NCBI GenBank assembly: GCA_011605835.1
Contig: JAAOZJ010000072.1
Span: forward strand, 1 to 7,459
From: Thermoproteota archaeon
GTDB lineage: Archaea > Thermoproteota > Methanomethylicia > Nezhaarchaeales > WYZ-LMO8
Reading direction: 5' to 3'
Length of the DNA stretch: 7,459 bases
Shown here: one piece after another, positions 1-5,632 of the stretch
Numbering within the stretch: position 1 is the first letter of the stretch
How the letters are laid out: every line of letters begins with the position of its first letter
The notes under the pieces: model-generated
Database searches by the model: none
What the model was told of the DNA's origin: nothing
Seen by the model: the letters and a program-made list of their open reading frames with translations, nothing else
Position numbers and translations under genes: made by a program

Positions 1-118
1 CGGCTACTTCTCGGTGCCAAGGGTTGTCTTGGAGATGAGGAAGAAGAACATTGACCCAAAAACCATTGAGAGAATTGTCTTCACAAACCCGAAAACTCTC
101 TTCAGGTTACAGATTTGA
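1..118 (+). CDS. C-terminal end of an amidohydrolase / phosphotriesterase-like metal-dependent hydrolase (partial, 5' end outside window)
   Basis: Reading from base 2, 38 codons are open up to a TGA at 116-118. The last residues include IDPKTIERIVFTNPKTLFRL, the typical ending of TIM-barrel metal-dependent hydrolases of the amidohydrolase superfamily: a helix with D-x-x-T-x-x-x-I, then the xNPxxLF helix cap. No metal ligands fall inside the window, so the substrate cannot be told. The gene converges on the minus-strand zinc-ribbon gene ending at 285. The 166 bases between them hold no gene I can recognise. A frame open from 51 to 245 overlaps this tail out of frame, resembles nothing I know, and was judged a shadow. 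The family call rests on a short tail and could be wrong at subfamily level. Confidence 0.55.
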   Translation, partial: GYFSVPRVVLEMRKKNIDPKTIERIVFTNPKTLFRLQI

Positions 119-284
119 GCCCATCGTCGATAAAGCCACATATCTTCGGTTAGCTGCCACTCGTGCTAAGCTGCTTAAGCAACATGTTTTGAGCTACCCT
201 AGACAGCGGTCTAAATTCAATAGAGCTCGGCTTGGCCTGAGTTAATAACGAAATCGACCATGGTAATCGTCAAACTACTACGAG

Positions 285-569
285 CTATTTGGTCTTGGAC
301 TTCTCCCTGAGCATCCTCTCGAGCTCTTCCGCCCTCTCCGGGGGCAACACCCCCAGCCTCTTCAGGGTGGCTATGCACTCTGCAGCTGACTTGCACCACA
401 TGATGCAGGACTCCGAGGCCTCCCTCTTCACGATCCTGCCGCACTCCGGGCACTTCCTCTCGGTCTCGTACTCGAAGAACTCCACCTCGGCTCCGCAGAC
501 CGGACAGTACGTGGTTATTATCTGGGGCTCAACTAGGTTCCTAGCCCCCGGGCAGTACTTCAAAGCCAT
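285..569 (-). CDS. Small zinc-ribbon / cysteine-rich protein, second gene of the ferredoxin-like operon
   Basis: A 94-residue protein. The ATG at 569 was chosen because GGGTGG lies 4 bases upstream on the minus strand; an in-frame GTG at 581 would overlap that site. Cysteines are at 6, 22, 25, 40, 43, 55, 59 and 65. The two CPxCG knuckles, YCPVCG (21-26) and KCPECG (39-44), flank an EVEFFEYE stretch, as in a zinc ribbon. The surrounding pattern (N-terminal CPG, central CPxCGxxVEFF, later CxxxCxxxxxC) matches what I recall as the N-terminal part of HD-domain proteins of anaerobic bacteria, encoded next to hcp and ferredoxin-like genes. Here it stands alone with no HD domain; the rest is a charged helix (about 72-94). 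It begins 15 bases after the upstream ferredoxin-like gene, so the two are probably co-transcribed. The function is unknown; metal binding and a redox or stress association are inferred. Confidence 0.75.
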   Translation of the reverse strand: MALKYCPGARNLVEPQIITTYCPVCGAEVEFFEYETERKCPECGRIVKREASESCIMWCKSAAECIATLKRLGVLPPERAEELERMLREKSKTK

Positions 570-584
570 AAAACCACCCACGAG

Positions 585-1238
585 CTAGACAGCTTTGATA
601 TTGCCGTCGATGGTGATTATAAACTCTTCTAAGTTTATCTCCTTACCGGATCTCTCGAGAGCTTCTCGAGCTATCTTAGCCAGCTCCGAGCAACAGGGGA
701 CTTCCATCCTGACGACTTTGAGTGACCTCACGTCGTTGTGCTTTATCATTCCCATGAGCTTGTCTCTATAAAGGGCTTTGTCGCCGAATATGGGGCACCC
801 GGAAACGACGACCTTGCCCGCGAAGTTCGGGATGAAGTCCCTATACACGAAGGGGGCGCAGTCGGCTGACACGACGAGCTCACGGCCACTCAAGAAGGGG
901 GCTCGAGGGTTTACGAGCTCAAGCTTCACTGGCCAGTTGGCTATCCCGCTCTTGGCTCGCGGCTCGACCTTGGAGGTGCGCACATCGACTTGAAGAGCGT
1001 GGTGGCTGGGCGGCTCAAAGGGCTCTGCCTCCCTTTCCTCAATAACTATGGCGCCCTTGGGACACTCCTTGATGCAGGCTCCTAATCCGTCGCACAGTGA
1101 CTCCTTCACCAACGTGGCCTTCCCGTTGACTATTTGGAGGGCCCCTTCTGGACACGCCGAGACACAGGCTCCACAGCCGTCGCATTTCTCTGGGTCGATC
1201 CTGACTATTTTCCTCACGACCTTCTTCACAGCCCTCAA
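585..1238 (-). CDS. HCP-associated ferredoxin-like protein with N-terminal dicluster [4Fe-4S] domain and a Cys-containing C-terminal domain
   Basis: A 217-residue protein starting at a TTG (1238). A strong GGAGGTGA (1251-1244, minus) sits 5 bases before that TTG; an in-frame GTG at 1247 would lie inside the ribosome binding site. Residues 12-65 form a ferredoxin fold. Cluster motif one is C19-x2-C22-x2-C25-x3-C29. Motif two reads CDGLGACIKECP, with Leu52 in place of the second Cys and C49, C55 and C59 kept, followed by IVIEEREAE. As I recall, this CDGLGAC form is normal for the family. The C-terminal half carries C127 (SADCAPF), C148 (SGCPIFGD) and the pair C182-C183 (VPCC). Proteins of this build are common in strict anaerobes and are often encoded beside hcp; the name frdX has been used for such genes in HcpR regulons. 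It probably passes electrons in the cytoplasm, perhaps to HCP; that partner is inferred. It heads a two-gene operon. Confidence 0.85.
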   Translation of the reverse strand: MRAVKKVVRKIVRIDPEKCDGCGACVSACPEGALQIVNGKATLVKESLCDGLGACIKECPKGAIVIEEREAEPFEPPSHHALQVDVRTSKVEPRAKSGIANWPVKLELVNPRAPFLSGRELVVSADCAPFVYRDFIPNFAGKVVVSGCPIFGDKALYRDKLMGMIKHNDVRSLKVVRMEVPCCSELAKIAREALERSGKEINLEEFIITIDGNIKAV

Positions 1239-1243
1239 TTTAC

Positions 1244-1251
1244 TCACCTCC
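1244..1251 (-). promoter_or_regulatory. Ribosome binding site deciding the TTG start of the ferredoxin-like gene
   Basis: On the minus strand this reads GGAGGTGA, a near-perfect match to the archaeal anti-Shine-Dalgarno complement. It is 5 bases before the TTG at 1238 and overlaps the upstream in-frame GTG (1247-1245), which argues against that GTG as the start. Confidence 0.7.
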
Positions 1252-1292
1252 GATAAAATGTCCTTTTTATACTTAATAAATTATTTGCTGAT

Positions 1293-1304
1293 TATTTATA
1301 AAAG
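1293..1304 (-). promoter_or_regulatory. Candidate TATA box for the ferredoxin-like / zinc-ribbon operon
   Basis: The minus strand reads CTTTTATAAATA, a good archaeal TATA element with an upstream CTTTT. A start site about 25 bases downstream would fall near 1270-1275, leaving a leader of roughly 35 bases that contains the GGAGGTGA site. Other TATA-like runs lie at 1262-1273 (TATAAAAAGG on minus) and 1323-1336 (usable on either strand), so the exact box is uncertain. Confidence 0.45.
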
Positions 1305-1325
1305 AAAGTGCATAAACCGAGTTAA

Positions 1326-1337
1326 TTTATAAAAAAG
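1326..1337 (+). promoter_or_regulatory. Candidate TATA box for the ferredoxin gene at 1427
   Basis: TTTATAAAAAAG lies about 90 bases upstream of the ferredoxin ATG and would give a leader of roughly 65 bases. A weaker AT-run (AAAATTTTAC, about 1386-1395) lies closer and would give a leader of about 10-15 bases. The 188-bp space 1239-1426 contains both divergent promoters and no gene. Confidence 0.3.
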
Positions 1338-1426
1338 ACTCGTCAACATGCTTATGCTGTTTTACCAGCCCTGCAATCATACGATGAAAATTTTACTGGG
1401 AGCCCCTACTTCTTACCTGTGATAAC

Positions 1427-1672
1427 ATGGCCAAGTATGAGGTTGTCGTAGATAGAGCGGCTTGCATTGCCTGCGGAGCGGCTCGAGCGGTCTGCCCCAA
1501 GGTCTTTAAGCTGGGCTCTGACAACGGCAAGAACAGGGTCGTTGATGAGTACAGCGTTCACTTAGACTGGAAGACTTCTGTCGGAGTCATCCCAGAGGAG
1601 CTCTACGAGTGTGTACTGAAGGCCGTCAAGGTGTGTCCAGCAAAGGCCATAAAAATTGAGAGAGTTGAGTGA
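1427..1672 (+). CDS. Single-cluster ferredoxin with an altered cluster motif
   Basis: An 81-residue soluble electron carrier of the mono-cluster ferredoxin type found in thermophilic archaea. The start is the ATG in AACATGG, with a partial GTGAT ribosome binding site just upstream. The N-terminal motif is C13-IA-C16-GAARAV-C23-P, and the C-terminal one has C62 and C70 (ELYECVLKAVKVCP). Against Pyrococcus-type ferredoxin (ligands at motif positions 1, 2 and 3 plus a remote Cys, with two further Cys able to form a disulfide), position 3 is Ala19 here. C13, C16, C23, C62 and C70 remain. The loop EDNGKNRVV-like segment (SDNGKNRVV, 31-39) is intact, as is the spacing of 8 between the last two Cys. 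The protein therefore probably folds normally but coordinates its cluster differently, perhaps using C23. It is divergent from the double-cluster ferredoxin-like operon and convergent with gapN. Confidence 0.85.
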   Translation: MAKYEVVVDRAACIACGAARAVCPKVFKLGSDNGKNRVVDEYSVHLDWKTSVGVIPEELYECVLKAVKVCPAKAIKIERVE

Positions 1673-1699
1673 CTTCGCCATTCGTTGTCCGCGTTCAAA

Positions 1700-1712
1700 G
1701 CTTTTTAAAAGC
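1700..1712. terminator. Possible bidirectional terminator between converging ferredoxin and gapN genes
   Basis: GCTTTTTAAAAGC is a perfect 6-bp dyad around a central T. It contains T-runs on both strands and lies between the two converging stop codons (1672 and 1742). Archaeal termination relies mainly on T-rich tracts, which this supplies in both directions. The evidence is positional only. Confidence 0.35.
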
Positions 1713-1741
1713 AAAAGTGTCCGTCCTTTGAGGCGAGTACG

Positions 1742-3265
1742 TTAAAGCGCATATTTCCATATGCCCTTTCCTCGGTAATTATACACTATTGTCTTGTACG
1801 CGGTCACGTATTCTATCGAGTATCCTATTCCCTCTCTGCCCACTCCCGAGCTCTTTCTTCCACCATAGGGATAGTAGCCAACACCGTGTCTAGGCGTGTC
1901 GTTAACGTAAACGGCCCCGACTTCGAGATACCTTACGAGCTTTCTGATCTTGGCCTGGTGTTCGCCAAAGACCGCCGCGTCGAGGCCATATCTCCTACCG
2001 TTGGCTAGCTCTATGGCCTCGTCGATGTCCGTGAAGCTCGTCATCAGCGCGACCGGTGCGAAGACCTCCCTCTGATATAGAGTGCACTGCCTTAGTGCGC
2101 CTTTGTCCCTAAACTCTATGAGTGTTGGTTCGACGTACGTCGGCCCCAGCCTCTTGCCACCAAAGAGCACCAGCCCGCCTCGCTTCAGGGCGTCCTCCAC
2201 AGCCTCGATCATAAAGTCCGCGGCATTAGGGTCTATCAGAGGGCCCATGGTAGTCGTTGGATCCCTGGGGTCCCCGACCTTGACCTTTGACAGCTCCTTC
2301 ACGAGGAGGGCTTTGAAGTCCTCGTATACCGCCTCTTCAACGAGCACAAGTTTGATGGCGTCGCACCTCTGCCCCGAGTAGCCGTATATCCCGGCCGCGA
2401 CCCTCTCGGCAGCGAGGGCCAAGTCGGCATCGGCCAGTACTATGGCTGGGTCCCCGCCGCCCAACTCCATGACGAATTGCTTGATCCCAGCCCTCTCTAT
2501 GACCTTCTTACCAGTCTCGCTACTGCCCGTGAAGCTTATCACACCGATCCTCTCGTCAGCCACCAGTTTGTCGCTCTCGGCGCCGGGCAATGTCACCACG
2601 GCCAGCGAGTCCCGCGGGAAACCGCTGATCTCCAAGACCTTCGCGAACAACAGGACTGGCAAGGGATCAGCGGACGGCGGCTTGACCGCTATGGCATTGC
2701 CAGCCACGAAGCTGTAGACGACCTTGGAGGCCACGTCGAAAAGGGGATAGTTGAACGGTACGATAGCCAGCACGACCCCTACGGGCTCTCTCCTCACGAC
2801 CGCCTCCGTCTCCACCGTGGTCGAGTCCCAGTCGCCAGGCATGTACTCTCCGAAGATCTTCCTGACGTCCAGGTGCGCCGCTTTAACCCTGTCTATGGTA
2901 GCCATGACCTCTCCTAGCGCCTGCGAGCGGGTTTTGCCAGCGTTGATTTGCAACGCCCAGACGAAATCCTCCTTGAGCTCTTCAAGTTTTCGAGCAACAT
3001 TCTCTAAGACCTCTATGCGTTTCTCTCCCGGCATGTCCCTGACAGACCACCTACCACGGTTGTACACCTCAGCCAAGGTGCGGTCGACATGATGCCAATC
3101 CAGCTTAGAGACCCTCGCTATGACGGACAAGTCTATGGGCGACTTCACTTCCAGATATTTCCCACTATCGATCCACTCCCCGGCGACAAAAGTCTTGTAG
3201 TGAGGGATCCCATCTCTTTCTTGAAAGACGTCAGCGAAGACGCTTGATCCTGGTTTGAAGATCAT
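1742..3265 (-). CDS. gapN: Non-phosphorylating glyceraldehyde-3-phosphate dehydrogenase (aldehyde dehydrogenase superfamily)
   Basis: A 507-residue enzyme that irreversibly oxidises glyceraldehyde 3-phosphate to 3-phosphoglycerate with NAD(P)+, in the archaeal Embden-Meyerhof or branched Entner-Doudoroff pathways. The ALDH catalytic set is complete: Asn172 (PFNYPLFD), Glu267 (MELGGGDPAIV) and nucleophile Cys301 (SGQRCDAIK). The stretches YKTFVAGEW near the N terminus, TGDxPGDW-like MPGDW, and GYYPYGGRKSSG near the C terminus match the Thermoproteus tenax GAPN family closely, and the length agrees with that enzyme (about 501). The start is the ATG at 3265, with GGTGG 5 bases upstream. A longer TTG start at 3286 would lie upstream of the transcription start predicted from the TATA box at 3301-3308. 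The gene is divergent from the Lrp-type regulator with a 176-bp shared spacer. The T. tenax enzyme is allosterically controlled by sugar phosphates and nucleotides; whether this one is cannot be read from sequence. Confidence 0.93.
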   Translation of the reverse strand: MIFKPGSSVFADVFQERDGIPHYKTFVAGEWIDSGKYLEVKSPIDLSVIARVSKLDWHHVDRTLAEVYNRGRWSVRDMPGEKRIEVLENVARKLEELKEDFVWALQINAGKTRSQALGEVMATIDRVKAAHLDVRKIFGEYMPGDWDSTTVETEAVVRREPVGVVLAIVPFNYPLFDVASKVVYSFVAGNAIAVKPPSADPLPVLLFAKVLEISGFPRDSLAVVTLPGAESDKLVADERIGVISFTGSSETGKKVIERAGIKQFVMELGGGDPAIVLADADLALAAERVAAGIYGYSGQRCDAIKLVLVEEAVYEDFKALLVKELSKVKVGDPRDPTTTMGPLIDPNAADFMIEAVEDALKRGGLVLFGGKRLGPTYVEPTLIEFRDKGALRQCTLYQREVFAPVALMTSFTDIDEAIELANGRRYGLDAAVFGEHQAKIRKLVRYLEVGAVYVNDTPRHGVGYYPYGGRKSSGVGREGIGYSIEYVTAYKTIVYNYRGKGIWKYAL

Positions 3266-3298
3266 ACAAGCCACCAAGTAAAACAAGCCTTAATCAGC

Positions 3299-3309
3299 CC
3301 TATATATTG
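3299..3309 (-). promoter_or_regulatory. TATA box of gapN
   Basis: The minus strand reads CAATATATAGG. Its centre lies about 40 bases before the gapN ATG, so transcription would begin near 3278. The leader would be only about 13 bases but would include the GGTGG ribosome binding site. This placement supports the ATG at 3265 over the TTG at 3286. Confidence 0.55.
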
Positions 3310-3400
3310 TCATGGGACTGTGGAGGTTATTGCTTGGTAAGCCCTAGAAACACTAAACCATGATGTCGAAGTGCATAGCTCATCGTAGTGCCGTAAATTT

Positions 3401-3431
3401 CTTATGCTTAATGTGGTAAATAGTTCATAAG
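3401..3431. promoter_or_regulatory. Inverted repeat CTTATG / CATAAG upstream of the Lrp-type regulator (possible autoregulatory site)
   Basis: CTTATG (3401-3406) and CATAAG (3426-3431) form a 6-bp inverted repeat with centres 25 bases apart, ending 10 bases before the ATG at 3442. The segment overlaps the likely promoter (TATA-like GTAAATTTCTTA, 3393-3404) and the presumed transcription start. Lrp-family proteins often bind dyads at their own promoters. Six-base arms can arise by chance. Confidence 0.3.
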
Positions 3432-3441
3432 GGATGACCTC

Positions 3442-4047
3442 ATGAGCTTATTTCTATCGAGGCGACTCGCGAGGCTCGACGCCAAGGATCTCAAAATAAT
3501 ATCGCTGTACTCCGAGGACCCTGACATCTCCCAAGAGGAAGTCGCCAAGAGAATTGGGATATCTCAGCCAGCCGTCGCTATTAGGATGAGGAAGCTTAAG
3601 CAGATGGGGGCTCTGGAGAAGAAAGTCGGGATAGACCCTCTGAAAGTCGGGTTCCACGTGGCTAAGGTAGACGTCTCCACGACCAACGTCAACAAAGTGT
3701 TGAGCAAGTTCGTCAACTGTCCATACTTCCTAAACGGCTTCGTCACGACAGGGAAGAATAACCTGTGCCTCCTGTTCATGGCCGAGGACCTCTCGACCCT
3801 CGAGTCGATAGTCGATAACCACCTGAGGGTCAACGAGGATGTCAAGGACGTGGAGTTCAACATAGTGGTCTCGGCAGCTAGAGGTATCATAGCTCCGATA
3901 AAGGTCTACGAAAGGCCCGAGGACAGGCCTCCTTGCGGAAGCGCGGTGCTGTGTCGTGACTGCCAGAGCTTCAAGGACGGCTCTTGCGCCGGGTGCCCAG
4001 CCCTAGGGCATCATAGGTCTTCACAAGAAAAGTTTCATTATTTATAA
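3442..4047 (+). CDS. Lrp/AsnC-family transcriptional regulator with a five-cysteine C-terminal tail
   Basis: A 201-residue DNA-binding protein. The start is ATG 3442, preceded by GGGATGA. Residues 12-62 are an Lrp-type winged helix-turn-helix (DISQEEVAKRIGISQPAVAI, then RMRKLKQMGALEKK). Residues about 70-155 look like a degenerate ligand-binding (RAM-like) alpha/beta domain. The tail, residues 162-201, is unlike ordinary Lrp proteins: C165-x5-C171-x2-C174-x7-C182-x2-C185-P with His190-His191, that is LCRDCQSF followed by SCAGCPALGHH. The pattern resembles small Cys-rich knots that bind zinc or an Fe-S cluster. Two more Cys (93, 109) lie in the middle domain. hcp follows 80 bp downstream on the same strand, so this is the best candidate regulator of hcp and perhaps of gapN, which is divergent. 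Metal or cluster sensing is inferred, not shown. Confidence 0.85.
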   Translation: MSLFLSRRLARLDAKDLKIISLYSEDPDISQEEVAKRIGISQPAVAIRMRKLKQMGALEKKVGIDPLKVGFHVAKVDVSTTNVNKVLSKFVNCPYFLNGFVTTGKNNLCLLFMAEDLSTLESIVDNHLRVNEDVKDVEFNIVVSAARGIIAPIKVYERPEDRPPCGSAVLCRDCQSFKDGSCAGCPALGHHRSSQEKFHYL

Positions 4048-4051
4048 AGGC

Positions 4052-4081
4052 TTATCGTTATTTATCTAATTTTCGATAACG
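4052..4081. promoter_or_regulatory. Inverted repeat upstream of hcp (candidate operator)
   Basis: TTATCG (4052-4057) pairs with CGATAA (4074-4079), with arm centres 22 bases apart. The overlapping CGTTAT (4056-4061) pairs with ATAACG (4076-4081). The element lies in the 80-bp gap between the regulator and hcp and ends about 6 bases before the likely hcp TATA box (about 4087-4098). Two-turn spacing suits a dimeric or higher-order regulator. The adjacent Lrp-type protein is the obvious candidate binder. Confidence 0.45.
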
Positions 4082-4086
4082 AATAT

Positions 4087-4098
4087 CTTTATTAATTT
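4087..4098 (+). promoter_or_regulatory. Candidate TATA box of hcp
   Basis: CTTTATTAATTT lies about 30-40 bases before the chosen GTG start at 4128. It would place transcription near 4117, just ahead of the GGTGAT ribosome binding site at 4118-4123. A second TATA-like run, TTTATAAAGG (4041-4050), overlaps the stop of the upstream gene and would give a longer leader. Confidence 0.45.
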
Positions 4099-4127
4099 AC
4101 TTAGGAAACGAGAGTTCGGTGATCCTT

Positions 4128-5438
4128 GTGAGTCACGAGCCCTTGAAAATGTTCTGTTATCAGTGTGCTCAAACAGCCAGGGGGACTGGTTGCACGATAG
4201 CTGGTGTTTGCGGAAAGAGCCCCACCGTTGCTCGCTTCCAAGACTTCCTGCTCTTCGGCGTTAAAGGCGTCTCGGCCTACCTATACCACGCCAGAGAGCT
4301 AGGGTGCTCGGACCCCGAGATAAACTCCTTCCTAGAGGAGGCTCTGTTCACCGCGTTGACCAACGTTAACTTCGACGAGAAGGAGCTCTTTGAGTACTGC
4401 TTAAAGCTCGGAGAGGCCAACGTCAAGGCTATGAGGTTGCTTAAAAAGGCTCACGTGGATGCGTACGGAGAGCCAGAGCCCACTCCTGTGAGGACTGGAA
4501 CAGTCAAGGGCCGGGGGATCATAGTCACTGGTCACAGCCTCAAAGCGCTCGAAGAGTTGCTAAAGCAAACTGAAGGGACCGGGATCAACATCTACACCCA
4601 CTCTGAAATGTTACCAGCGCATGGATACCCTAGGCTCAAGAGGTACGAGCACTTAGTTGGAAACCTAGGAAAATCGTGGACGGACCAGCGACAGCTATTC
4701 GCCAAATACCCCATGGCGATACTGGCCACGACCAATTGCGCCCTGATCCCAACAGAGGCCTATAGAAATCGAATGTTCACGACCGGGCCAGTTAGGTTGC
4801 CAGGCGTCAAGCACATAAGCGGGTACGACTTTGCCGAGCTGATCAAGAAAGCCGAGGAGCTCCCGGAGGTGAAGGAGGAAGAGGGCAAGGTGACCCTGTG
4901 GACTGGCTTCTCGAGGTCTGCCATCCTCAGGAACGCCAAGAGGATTAAGGAGCTGATGGACGAGGGGAAGATAAGGCGAATATTCCTCGTAGGCGGTTGC
5001 GACTCTCCGCTAAAGGAGATGGAGTACTTCAGGGAGCTCGCGCTGAAGCTTCCGAAGGACGCCATAATCCTGACGCTCGCTTGCGGCAAGTACAGGATCA
5101 ACGACCTAGACCTAGGAGACGTAGATGGCCTGCCGAGGCTAATGGACCTCGGTCAGTGCAACGACGCCATAGTGGCGATAGACTTGTTGTCCGATCTCGC
5201 TAAGCTCTTGGACATGGGACTCGAGGAGTTGCCTTTGACGATAGTCTTGAGCTGGTTCGAGCAGAAGGCCGTGAGCATATTGCTAAGCTTGCTGTACTTA
5301 GGCGTGAAGGGCATGTACTTGGCTCCTCGGCTCCCGGCTTGGGTGAATGATGACATCCTCAAGGTACTGAAGGAGAGGTACGAGATAAGGCTGGTCTCAA
5401 CTCCTGAGAAGGACTTTAAGGGATTGCTAAAGGGTTGA
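4128..5438 (+). CDS. hcp: Hybrid cluster protein (prismane protein / hydroxylamine reductase), short archaeal-type form
   Basis: A 436-residue cytoplasmic Fe-S enzyme that reduces hydroxylamine in vitro and is linked to NO detoxification and protein S-nitrosylation in bacteria. The GTG at 4128 was chosen because GGTGAT (4118-4123) lies 4 bases upstream; an ATG at 4149 (MFCYQC) is the alternative. The N-terminal cluster motif is C10-x2-C13-x8-C22-x5-C28, the spacing of strict-anaerobe enzymes. All hybrid-cluster ligands known from Desulfovibrio HCP can be matched: His136 (VTGHS), Glu160 (HSEMLPAHGY), Cys204 (TTNC), Cys291 (VGGCDS), Cys319 (LACGKYR), Cys344 (LGQCNDA) and Glu378 (SWFEQKA), plus the following Lys380. 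At about 436 residues it is roughly 100 shorter than class I/II proteins, as expected for the class III form lacking part of the N-terminal helical domain. It lies directly downstream of the Cys-tailed regulator. No separate Hcr-type reductase is visible; ferredoxins in the window are possible donors. Confidence 0.95.
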   Translation: MSHEPLKMFCYQCAQTARGTGCTIAGVCGKSPTVARFQDFLLFGVKGVSAYLYHARELGCSDPEINSFLEEALFTALTNVNFDEKELFEYCLKLGEANVKAMRLLKKAHVDAYGEPEPTPVRTGTVKGRGIIVTGHSLKALEELLKQTEGTGINIYTHSEMLPAHGYPRLKRYEHLVGNLGKSWTDQRQLFAKYPMAILATTNCALIPTEAYRNRMFTTGPVRLPGVKHISGYDFAELIKKAEELPEVKEEEGKVTLWTGFSRSAILRNAKRIKELMDEGKIRRIFLVGGCDSPLKEMEYFRELALKLPKDAIILTLACGKYRINDLDLGDVDGLPRLMDLGQCNDAIVAIDLLSDLAKLLDMGLEELPLTIVLSWFEQKAVSILLSLLYLGVKGMYLAPRLPAWVNDDILKVLKERYEIRLVSTPEKDFKGLLKG

Positions 5439-5475
5439 GAGATATCTTCTGATTTTCTACCACCTCGTCCCCCCG

Positions 5476-5632
5476 TTACTTCAGGACCCTGATTATGGGG
5501 TCTAAAGGCCTGTCCTTCACGACCTCTCTGACAATGAACGTCTCGGCCTCCAAGACCCCCCTCTACTTCGTGTAGTGAGTATATGAGGTTCGACAGGTCC
5601 TCGCGGTCCTTTGCCAAAATGCTCAACACGGG
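5476..5632 (-). pseudogene. Frameshifted C-terminal remnant of an Lrp/AsnC-type ligand-binding (RAM) domain
   Basis: On the minus strand a frame ending in TAA at 5478-5476 reads VLEAETFIVREVVKDRPL and ends in IIRVLK. One frame over, immediately upstream, LAKDREDLSNLIYSLHEVEG is open. Removing one base from the G6 run (C6 on the plus strand, 5556-5561) joins the two into a continuous sequence. The result matches the second half of an Lrp/AsnC RAM domain: the KDREDL helix, then EGVxxxETFIV. The DNA-binding domain and first half of the RAM domain are missing, because upstream minus-strand sequence is the antisense of the pckA fragment. The upstream edge is therefore approximate, around 5613-5632. 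It is a decayed paralogue relative of the intact regulator at 3442, not a copy of it. Confidence 0.55.

Noticed and set aside
51..245. A 64-codon plus-strand frame starting with TTG
   Set aside because: Its first part lies out of frame over the clear end of the hydrolase gene, it has no ribosome binding site, and the composition resembles no known family.
1085..1120. Missing second Cys (Leu52) in the second cluster motif of the ferredoxin-like protein as a novelty
   Set aside because: As I recall, the CDGLGAC form is the usual state of this family, so it is not reported as unusual.
1318..1342. Inverted repeat CGAGT / ACTCG around a TATA-like run in the divergent ferredoxin promoter region
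   Set aside because: Five-base arms with a 15-base spacer are expected by chance, and the flanks do not extend the symmetry.
2477..2917. Long plus-strand frame inside gapN
   Set aside because: It is antisense to a well-conserved enzyme gene, its composition is biased (His/Arg/Gln rich), and it has no recognisable domain.
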